Of a DNA stretch of 6,143 nucleotides, positions 1-5,486 are shown in pieces. Position numbers and translations under genes: made by a program. Source of the DNA: an uncultured Eubacteriales bacterium (lineage in GTDB: Bacteria; Bacillota; Clostridia; Lachnospirales; Bianqueaceae); contig CABUPM010000108.1 in assembly GCA_902493345.1 (NCBI GenBank), forward strand, positions 1-6,143, given 5' to 3'. How positions within the stretch are numbered: position 1 is the first letter of the stretch; every line of letters starts with the position of its first letter. The notes under the pieces were generated by a model. That model was not told where the DNA came from. It saw nothing but the letters and a program-made list of their open reading frames with translations, and searched no databases.

Positions 1-29
1 TGACTGCTTGGTTTCTCACCTTGCAGTCA
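1..29. other. Hairpin at left edge, possible end of the PanE-like operon
   Basis: Perfect 7-bp arms (tgactgc at 1-7, gcagtca at 23-29) enclose a second 3-bp pairing (ggt 10-12, acc 18-20), separated by a symmetric TT/TT internal loop and closed by a 5-nt loop. It lies 47 nt downstream of the stop codon of the minus-strand dehydrogenase gene, where a terminator would be expected. Any U-tract for minus-strand transcription would lie left of base 1, so a terminator role cannot be confirmed. No T-run follows it on the plus strand. The stem may extend beyond the window. Confidence 0.35.
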
Positions 30-75
30 TATTATACTTCGGCATTCTCTTCGTTGGGTCGCCTGGCAAGCGACA

Positions 76-954
76 TTATTCCGTTATCTTTAGATAATGA
101 TAAAACTGTTCATGCAGCTGTCTCATTTCATCCGGTGCTTTTACAGCGTGCTGATACATAAATCGGTTTCCGAACTCGCTTTCATATACGCATGACAACG
201 CGATTGTCAGCAAGGATACAGGTGCAGCCAAAAACAGATTCATCTTCCCCGGAGATAAAGTCCCCAGATCTTTCTTCAAAAGGCGAAAGTTTCTCTTTAG
301 CCGGCGGGCTGTTTTACGCATCAGTTTCTTCTCTTTGCCTGCCTTCTCAGGATTCTCCGCTTCATAATAGGCGTCTGCGATCGGCACTACCATCGCAAGA
401 TGGCAAAGCTGCCAGATATGCATATCCTTTACTACCTGATACGGAATGTGCGCTCTTTGAAATATTTTAGAAAGCTGCGTTGTTCTTGCCGTTTTCTCTC
501 CTGTAATTTCCGCAAAAGTAGTCGGCTGAATCAGGCGAGGCGTAAGAGCGCCGTTAAGCACATCCTCCTGTATGCCCCCTCCCGCACCCGGAAAAGCAGG
601 CAATATTCTCCCTTTTCCGCATATTGCTTCCCATTTTTTATAATCGTCAATGGAGTTTACCATTGTGACAATACACTTGCTTTGATCGGTTTTTATCTCC
701 TCTAATGCCGGATACAGCTGCTCTTCGCGGACGGTCAGAAAAATGAAATCATATCGGTCGTCGTCCCTCAATTCCGAAAGAACCGAAACATTGGCTTTCT
801 TAACCTGATGATCCTCCTGATATAGAAGCCCTTTTGTCCGGAGAACATCCAATCTCTTTCCCCGTGCATAAACACTGGTATCGTATCCTGCCTGCGCAAA
901 TATAGCCGCATAGAGTGACCCTATAACACCTGCCCCATATATCAACAATCTCAT
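76..954 (-). CDS. PanE/ApbA-like Rossmann-fold dehydrogenase, altered active site
   Basis: This 292-residue protein has the length and layout of the ketopantoate reductase (PanE/ApbA) family, cytosolic NAD(P)H-dependent 2-hydroxyacid dehydrogenases. The N-terminus is a beta strand followed by the dinucleotide-binding GAGVIG loop (residues 7-12), and an Asn (N100) sits where family members carry the NG motif. The helix that normally reads K-x3-N-x3-N-P in true ketopantoate reductase reads WQLCHLAMVVP here (181-191): by my hand alignment the catalytic Lys is Gln182 and the two Asn are Leu186 and Val190. Residues 207-228 are strongly basic. It is therefore a PanE-like paralogue of unknown substrate rather than a confident pantothenate enzyme. 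The ATG at 954 has a GGAGG (965-969) 10 nt upstream. It follows the macro-domain gene by 20 nt in the same direction, so the two are probably co-transcribed. Codons include ATA and AGA, rarer in the neighbours. Family assignment is firm; function is open. Confidence 0.85.
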   Translation of the reverse strand: MRLLIYGAGVIGSLYAAIFAQAGYDTSVYARGKRLDVLRTKGLLYQEDHQVKKANVSVLSELRDDDRYDFIFLTVREEQLYPALEEIKTDQSKCIVTMVNSIDDYKKWEAICGKGRILPAFPGAGGGIQEDVLNGALTPRLIQPTTFAEITGEKTARTTQLSKIFQRAHIPYQVVKDMHIWQLCHLAMVVPIADAYYEAENPEKAGKEKKLMRKTARRLKRNFRLLKKDLGTLSPGKMNLFLAAPVSLLTIALSCVYESEFGNRFMYQHAVKAPDEMRQLHEQFYHYLKITE

Positions 955-974
955 TGCCTTCTTACCTCCACCTG

Positions 975-1961
975 TTACGCGCCGATGAGACTCTGATCGA
1001 ACGCGAACAGCGCCTCATTGATCTCAAAGACATTATAGTTTCCCTGCTCCACGAAATACTCTACGATGATGTCGAACTTGTTGGAGCGTGAGAGCGCAAA
1101 CCCTGCCTTCATGAGCATATCCTTCATTTCCTCAAGCGGCAGCTCCAGGGCAATGGCAAAAGCGATCACTGTTGGCTTAGACGGCTTGTAGAACTTGTCC
1201 GAGCGGATCTTGGAGAAGAGCTTCCGATCGATATTCGCCTTCTTATAGCACTGCGCGTCCGTCATGCCGCGTTCGTCAATCTTCCGCAGAAGCATCTCTG
1301 AAAAGCTCTCATCGATCTGTCCCAGCGCTTCATCAAGCGTCGCCGCCTTGGGAGATGAATCGTAAAGCGCCGGCTCTTCCATCCGGAAGGCTTTCATTCT
1401 ACGCAGGCGCTCAGAACGGTTATCGCTATGTTCTTCCACATAACGGTCATCTATGTACGCCGCAATGTCCGCAAACAGCTTGCCGCTGATCTGATACGCT
1501 TTTCGATCAAAAATGACGATATACACCATCATTTCATTTTCAAGAAGGAAGCTGCTGATCGTGTCGATCGCCACCTTGAGCGCCTGATCCTTGGGATAGC
1601 TGAAGATGCCGGAGGAAATCAGCGGAAACGCAATCGACTCGCAGCCATGTTCTCTTGCCAGCATGAGCGAAGTCTGATAACAGGACATCAGCAGCTCACG
1701 CTCGCCCTGCTGTCCGCCTTGCCAGCGCGGACCGACAGCGTGAATGATATATTTGCAAGGCAGTTTATAACCTTTTGTGATTTTTGCGGACCCGGTTTTA
1801 CAGCCATGGAGCGTTTTGCATTCTGAGAGCAGTTCCGGTCCGGCCGCACGGTGAATGCTGCCGTCCACACCGCCGCCGCCCAGTAAGGATTCATTGGCAG
1901 CGTTGACGATGGCATCGACCTCCATCTTTGTGATATCATTTCGGACGATTTGAAGCGGCAT
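975..1961 (-). CDS. Macro-domain (ADP-ribose-binding) protein with C-terminal HTH-like domain
   Basis: This 328-residue protein has two parts. Residues 1 to about 165 form a macro domain close to the YmdB/MacroD type, which binds ADP-ribose and hydrolyses O-acetyl-ADP-ribose or ADP-ribosyl esters. VNAAN (19-23) is followed by the GGGGVDG loop (28-34, Asp33 and His37 in the active-site region), then HAVGP (74-78) and the phosphate-binding SSGIFSYP loop (116-123). After a charged linker (about 175-210), residues 215-290 resemble an XRE/Cro-type helix-turn-helix bundle, with a likely recognition helix near 245-257. The tail 291-328 is conserved-looking but unassigned. The start chosen is the ATG at 1961, which has AGGGAG 9 nt upstream. 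An in-frame ATG at 1982 would add seven residues, but it lacks a Shine-Dalgarno site and lies at the predicted transcription start. It is the first gene of an operon with the PanE-like gene. I recall similar fusions as uncharacterised clostridial proteins. The macro domain is near certain; DNA binding is inferred. Confidence 0.92.
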   Translation of the reverse strand: MPLQIVRNDITKMEVDAIVNAANESLLGGGGVDGSIHRAAGPELLSECKTLHGCKTGSAKITKGYKLPCKYIIHAVGPRWQGGQQGERELLMSCYQTSLMLAREHGCESIAFPLISSGIFSYPKDQALKVAIDTISSFLLENEMMVYIVIFDRKAYQISGKLFADIAAYIDDRYVEEHSDNRSERLRRMKAFRMEEPALYDSSPKAATLDEALGQIDESFSEMLLRKIDERGMTDAQCYKKANIDRKLFSKIRSDKFYKPSKPTVIAFAIALELPLEEMKDMLMKAGFALSRSNKFDIIVEYFVEQGNYNVFEINEALFAFDQSLIGA

Positions 1962-1970
1962 AAAATCACT

Positions 1971-1976
1971 CTCCCT
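1971..1976 (-). promoter_or_regulatory. Ribosome-binding site that sets the macro-gene start
   Basis: On the minus strand AGGGAG, continuing as AGGGAGAG, lies 9 nt before the ATG at 1961. It falls inside the seven-codon extension that the upstream ATG at 1982 would create. Together with the -10 box at 1988-1993 this argues that translation begins at 1961. Confidence 0.75.
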
Positions 1977-1987
1977 TTCCATTTGTA

Positions 1988-2016
1988 AGTATATAGCGGA
2001 TTCCGCCTTCCGTCAA
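1988..2016 (-). promoter_or_regulatory. Sigma-A type promoter for the macro/PanE-like operon
   Basis: Reading the minus strand, TTGACG (2016-2011) and TATACT (1993-1988) are separated by exactly 17 bp, each one base off the housekeeping consensus. Transcription would start near 1981, leaving a 5' leader of roughly 20 nt that contains the ribosome-binding site. This fits the downstream start codon and not the one at 1982. Confidence 0.75.
1996..2006. promoter_or_regulatory. Palindrome inside the macro promoter spacer, candidate operator
   Basis: The 11-bp sequence gcggattccgc is a perfect inverted repeat (5-bp arms around one central base) lying between the -35 and -10 boxes of the minus-strand promoter. 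A protein bound here would block RNA polymerase. The site is short and could be chance; no second copy was found by eye. Confidence 0.25.
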
Positions 2017-2022
2017 GAAGAG

Positions 2023-2056
2023 GCATAAGAATATGCAGCGAGATATTCCCGAATAC
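2023..2056. promoter_or_regulatory. Cluster of overlapping inverted repeats between divergent promoters
   Basis: Three small perfect inverted repeats overlap in the 43 bp separating the two -35 boxes: gcata/tatgc (2023-2027, 2032-2036), gaatat/atattc (2029-2034, 2043-2048) and tattc/gaata (2044-2048, 2051-2055). Put differently, the hexamer GAATAY occurs three times in alternating orientation (2029, 2048 reversed, 2051). The placement suits a shared operator for both promoters, but AT-rich intergenic DNA produces such repeats by chance, so this is only a candidate. Confidence 0.25.
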
Positions 2057-2059
2057 GTG

Positions 2060-2088
2060 TTGACAAAAGGACGAGCTATTATTATAAT
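2060..2088 (+). promoter_or_regulatory. Consensus sigma-A promoter for the M3 peptidase gene
   Basis: TTGACA (2060-2065) and TATAAT (2083-2088) match both consensus hexamers exactly with a 17-bp spacer, so a strong housekeeping promoter is expected. Transcription should begin near 2095, giving a leader of about 48 nt before the ATG at 2143. No riboswitch or attenuator fits in a leader this short. Confidence 0.88.
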
Positions 2089-2142
2089 CTAAAATATATA
2101 TTTCAGAACATCCATTCATAGCTTATATAGGAGGAGAAAAAC

Positions 2143-3861
2143 ATGATGGAAGATTACAAGTTTTCAACGCTGGAGTACAAGCGCCCGGATCTGGAAGCGC
2201 GCAAGACCAAACTTACCCAATGGAAAACCGCGGTTGAACAAGCAGCGAGCTACAACGCACTCCGTAAGCTGATTCTGGAGATGGACCGTGAGAACCGCGA
2301 GCTATCTACACAGTATTCTATCGCGCATGTCCGTCACACTCTTGACACACGTGATGAATTTTATGAAGCGGAAGTTCAATATCTGCAGGACACGCTGCCC
2401 ACGCTCGGCGGAGCCGAGGTGGCGCTCAGCGAGGCCATCGCATCCAGTCCCTTCCGTTCGGACATTGAGCAGGAATTTGGCAAGCAATGTTTTGTTTCCA
2501 TAGACTTGCAAAAGAAACTGTTCTGTGAGGCCAATATTCCTCTGCGCCAGCAGGAAAGCCACCTGACCAACGAGTATCAGAAGATCATGGCCACCGCTGA
2601 GATTTCTTTTGACGGCAAGACACTGAACCTCTACGGCGTACAGAAGTACTTTGAACATCCCGACCGTGCAATACGTGCCGCGGCCGTTAAAGCGTACTCC
2701 AAATTCTATGAGGAAAATGAACCGCGTCTGGAAGAAATCTGGGACGAACTGATTCATATCCGCAACCAAATCGGAAAAAACCTTGGCTACGAGAACTACA
2801 TTCCTGTCGGCTATCTGGAGCAGGGCCGCACAGACTACGGCGAAAAGGATATCTCCTCCTTCCGTGAGCAGGTACGTACCTTCCTTGTGCCGCTCTGCCA
2901 GAAGCTCTACGAGGCGCAGGCCAAACGTCTCGGCATTAACCAGGTCATGTGGTACGACGAAAAGATGGTATTTGCGGACGGCAATGCCGAGCCTGCGGGC
3001 GATGATGCGTTTATGGTCAAAACCGCGCAGAAGATGTACCATGAAATCAGTCTGGAGACCGGTGAATTCATCGATTTTATGATCGATCATGAGCTGATGG
3101 ATTTACAGAATAAGCCCGGCAAAGCCTCCACAGGCTACATGACGAGCCTGCCCAGCCTGAAAGCGCCCTTTGTGTTCTCCTGCTTTAACCACACAATCTT
3201 TGATATGCAGGTACTGACACACGAGCTTGGACACGCTTTTGCAGGTTATATGGCTATGCGCAGCCAGCCGATCGCGGACTATTACAGTGAATCAACTGAT
3301 ATCGCGGAGATTCACTCCATGTCCATGGAGCAGTTTGCCTACCCTTATGCCGAATGGTTCTTCGGCGATCAGGCAGATAAGTACCGTTTCGCGCATTTGC
3401 AGGAGGCGCTGACCTTTGTTCCCTTCGGCGTGGCGGTGGACGAGTTCCAGCATATTTGTTACGCACATCCGGAGCTGACTCCTAAGGAGCGTACCTATCA
3501 GTGGCATCTGTTGGAGGAAAAATATATGCCCTGGCGCAAGTACGAGAACGATGACTTCATGGAGCGCGGTGGTTACTGGTATCACAAACTGCATATCTAC
3601 CTCTATCCCTTCTATTACATCAACTATACGCTCACAACCATGGGCGCCATGGAATTTAAGAAGAAATACGCAGAAGATAAGCAGACCGCGTGGCAGGATT
3701 ACCTGAAACTCTGCAAAACCGGCGGCAGCCGCAGCTATCTGGAAACGCTCCGCTATGCGAATCTCTCCAATCCCTTTGAGGCAGGCTCCGTCGAGCGCGC
3801 CTGCGGATATGCAGAAGAGATTCTGCTCCAACAGATTGCGGCACAGGAAGCTAAAAAGTAA
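2143..3861 (+). CDS. M3-family zinc oligoendopeptidase (PepF-related)
   Basis: A 572-residue zinc metallopeptidase of family M3, which cleaves short peptides in the cytosol during peptide recycling. No signal peptide or membrane segment is visible. The zinc site is complete: HELGH at 360-364 gives the two His ligands and the catalytic Glu361, and Glu389 in the DIAEIHS segment lies 25 residues after His364, the spacing of the third ligand in the family. A Tyr/His-rich stretch (476-495, including His481, Tyr486 and Tyr492) matches the part of M3 enzymes that contacts bound substrate. The first 190 or so residues are the largely helical, charged N-terminal region. Length and motifs fit the clostridial 'M3, not PepF' oligoendopeptidases better than classical PepF of about 600 residues. 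AGGAGGAG (2129-2136) lies 6 nt before the ATG at 2143; a second ATG follows immediately and could also be used. It is preceded by its own consensus promoter and followed by a hairpin terminator, so it appears monocistronic. Confidence 0.94.
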   Translation: MMEDYKFSTLEYKRPDLEARKTKLTQWKTAVEQAASYNALRKLILEMDRENRELSTQYSIAHVRHTLDTRDEFYEAEVQYLQDTLPTLGGAEVALSEAIASSPFRSDIEQEFGKQCFVSIDLQKKLFCEANIPLRQQESHLTNEYQKIMATAEISFDGKTLNLYGVQKYFEHPDRAIRAAAVKAYSKFYEENEPRLEEIWDELIHIRNQIGKNLGYENYIPVGYLEQGRTDYGEKDISSFREQVRTFLVPLCQKLYEAQAKRLGINQVMWYDEKMVFADGNAEPAGDDAFMVKTAQKMYHEISLETGEFIDFMIDHELMDLQNKPGKASTGYMTSLPSLKAPFVFSCFNHTIFDMQVLTHELGHAFAGYMAMRSQPIADYYSESTDIAEIHSMSMEQFAYPYAEWFFGDQADKYRFAHLQEALTFVPFGVAVDEFQHICYAHPELTPKERTYQWHLLEEKYMPWRKYENDDFMERGGYWYHKLHIYLYPFYYINYTLTTMGAMEFKKKYAEDKQTAWQDYLKLCKTGGSRSYLETLRYANLSNPFEAGSVERACGYAEEILLQQIAAQEAKK

Positions 3862-3881
3862 ATCAATGTACGTAAATACAG

Positions 3882-3919
3882 AAAGGATCGGCGTGATGAA
3901 TTGTCACGCCGACCTTTTT
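3882..3919 (+). terminator. Rho-independent terminator in the convergent gap
   Basis: A 9-bp GC-rich stem (tcggcgtga 3888-3896 with tcacgccga 3904-3912) has a 7-nt loop. It continues past a single bulged A (3887) as aaagg/ccttt (3882-3886 with 3913-3917) and runs into five T (3915-3919). It starts about 20 nt after the peptidase stop codon. The same stem lies about 21 nt after the gpmI stop on the opposite strand, so it probably serves both genes, although on the minus strand only a weak U-tract (cctttct) follows. Confidence 0.88.
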
Positions 3920-3938
3920 CAAAAATGTTATTTCTTTT

Positions 3939-5471
3939 TTAGTGAACCAACAGGCTGCTGCCGGTCATCTCTTCCGGCTTAGGCAGTCCCATCATTTCCA
4001 GCAGCGTCGGCGCGATGTCCGCCAGACGGCCGCCCTCCCGCAGCTTAACACCGGGCTTATAGTTGACCAGCACAAAGGGAACCGGATTGGTCGTATGTGC
4101 TGTAAACGGCTCGCCGGTTGTGTAATCCTTCAGCTGCTCCACATTGCCGTGGTCCGCGCAGAGGAACATCTGGGCGTCATTACGCTGAATCGCGTCCAGA
4201 ATCCGTCCCAGACAATGGTCCACAGTCTCTACAGCCTTCACAGCCGCACTGAGGATTCCCGTATGTCCTACCATATCCGGATTGGCGAAGTTAACAATGA
4301 TCAGATCATACTTGTGACTGTCAATCGCCTCTACCAGGCGGTCGCAAACCGTCGGCGCGCTCATCTCCGGCTGCAGATCATAGGTCGCAACCTTGGGAGA
4401 AGGTACCAGAATACGGTCCTCATTCTCATTCGGCACCTCGACTCCGCCATTGAAGAAAAACGTTACATGCGCGTACTTCTCGGTCTCCGCCAGTCTGAGC
4501 TGGGTCATACCCTGCTTGGCTACATACTCTCCCAGGATATTGTGGAGAACTTCCTTATGGAATGCTACTTCCTTATTCGGAATCGTAGCGTCATAATCGG
4601 TAAAGCACACGAACTTCAGCGTCAGCTTCTCTCTCTTAAAGCCGGTAAAGCCGTCGTCGCAGAACGCTCTGGTCAGCTGTCTTGCGCGGTCCGGACGGAA
4701 ATTATAGAAAATAACAGAGTCCTGATTCTGAATCGTCGCTGTAGGCGCTCCATCCTTCAGGATCACGGTGGGCAGTACAAACTCATCGGTCACGCCCTTG
4801 TCATAGGAATTCTGCATAGCGCAAACCGGGCACTGCGCTGTCTCGCCCTTGCCATATACCAGCGCGTCATACGCCTTCTCTTCCCGGTCCCAACGGTTGT
4901 CACGGTCCATCGCGTAATAACGGCCGGACAGCGTTGCGATCTCTCCTACGCCCAGTTCCTCCATCTTCGCCTGCAGCTTTTTAACATACTCAATACCGGA
5001 AGTCGGAGGCGTGTCACGTCCATCCATAAATCCATGGACATATACACGGGTCAGACCGTTTCTGCGCGCCAGCTCCAGCAGTCCGAATACATGCTCGATA
5101 TGGCTGTGAACGCCGCCGTCGGACAGAAGCCCCATCAAGTGCAGCGCGCTGTTATTCTTCTTGCAATTCTCCACAGCGTCCAGCAGCGCCGGATTGGTGA
5201 AGAAATCCCCATCCTGAATCGCCTTGGTAATCTTGGTCAGATCCTGGTATACAATACGGCCTGCGCCCATGTTCAGATGTCCAACCTCAGAGTTACCCAT
5301 CTGTCCGTCCGGCAGACCTACGTCCAGTCCGCTGGCATAGCCCTTTACAAACGGCCAATCCTTGACCATCTTGTCAAAATTGGGCGTGTTGGCAATCGCA
5401 ACCGCATTGGAATCCGGATTATCATTCAATCCATAACCATCAAGGATCGTCAAAATCGTTGTCTTTTTCAT
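3939..5471 (-). CDS. gpmI: 2,3-bisphosphoglycerate-independent phosphoglycerate mutase
   Basis: This enzyme interconverts 3-phosphoglycerate and 2-phosphoglycerate in lower glycolysis and gluconeogenesis, through a phosphoserine intermediate and a two-metal (usually Mn) site of the alkaline phosphatase superfamily. At 510 residues it has normal full length. All expected motifs are present: metal ligand Asp11 in DGYGLN; catalytic Ser61 in MGNSEVGH; His122 in the VHSH motif; Arg152-Asp153 in the GRD motif; Arg184 and Arg190; Arg259 and Arg262 in NFRPDR; Lys332; Asp399 and His403 in NPDMVGH; Asp440-His441 in ADHGN; and His459. The ATG at 5471 has AGGAGGA 8 nt upstream. It follows tpiA by 14 nt, so it is co-transcribed and probably translated efficiently. 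It ends at the shared terminator, with no enolase gene after it, making it the last gene of this operon. Leu TTA/CTA and Ser TCA codons are nearly absent, as in highly expressed genes. Confidence 0.98.
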   Translation of the reverse strand: MKKTTILTILDGYGLNDNPDSNAVAIANTPNFDKMVKDWPFVKGYASGLDVGLPDGQMGNSEVGHLNMGAGRIVYQDLTKITKAIQDGDFFTNPALLDAVENCKKNNSALHLMGLLSDGGVHSHIEHVFGLLELARRNGLTRVYVHGFMDGRDTPPTSGIEYVKKLQAKMEELGVGEIATLSGRYYAMDRDNRWDREEKAYDALVYGKGETAQCPVCAMQNSYDKGVTDEFVLPTVILKDGAPTATIQNQDSVIFYNFRPDRARQLTRAFCDDGFTGFKREKLTLKFVCFTDYDATIPNKEVAFHKEVLHNILGEYVAKQGMTQLRLAETEKYAHVTFFFNGGVEVPNENEDRILVPSPKVATYDLQPEMSAPTVCDRLVEAIDSHKYDLIIVNFANPDMVGHTGILSAAVKAVETVDHCLGRILDAIQRNDAQMFLCADHGNVEQLKDYTTGEPFTAHTTNPVPFVLVNYKPGVKLREGGRLADIAPTLLEMMGLPKPEEMTGSSLLVH

Positions 5472-5479
5472 GGCGTCTC

Positions 5480-5486
5480 TCCTCCT
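5480..5486 (-). promoter_or_regulatory. gpmI ribosome-binding site touching the tpiA stop codon
   Basis: The minus-strand AGGAGGA of gpmI begins on the last base of the tpiA TGA stop (5488-5486) and lies 8 nt before the gpmI ATG. A ribosome terminating on tpiA would sit directly on this site, so translation of the two genes is likely coupled. This supports a single transcript. Confidence 0.8.

Noticed and set aside
31..36. A TATAAT hexamer on the minus strand near the left edge
   Set aside because: No -35-like sequence is found 16-18 bp upstream on that strand (the place reads acccaa), so it is not supported as a promoter.
58..74. A small inverted repeat, gtcgc/gcgac with a 7-nt loop, just after the PanE-like gene
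   Set aside because: The stem is only 5 bp and no T-run follows on the minus strand, so it is too weak to call a terminator.
1688..2119. A 143-codon minus-strand frame starting in the divergent region and overlapping the macro gene
   Set aside because: It runs through both promoters and overlaps the macro domain in another frame. Its translation looks random and no ribosome-binding site was evident.
2302..3090. A 262-codon minus-strand open frame within the peptidase gene
   Set aside because: It lies entirely antisense to a clear M3 peptidase, has no recognisable domain, and no promoter or ribosome-binding site was evident. The same holds for the minus-strand frame at 3292-3831.
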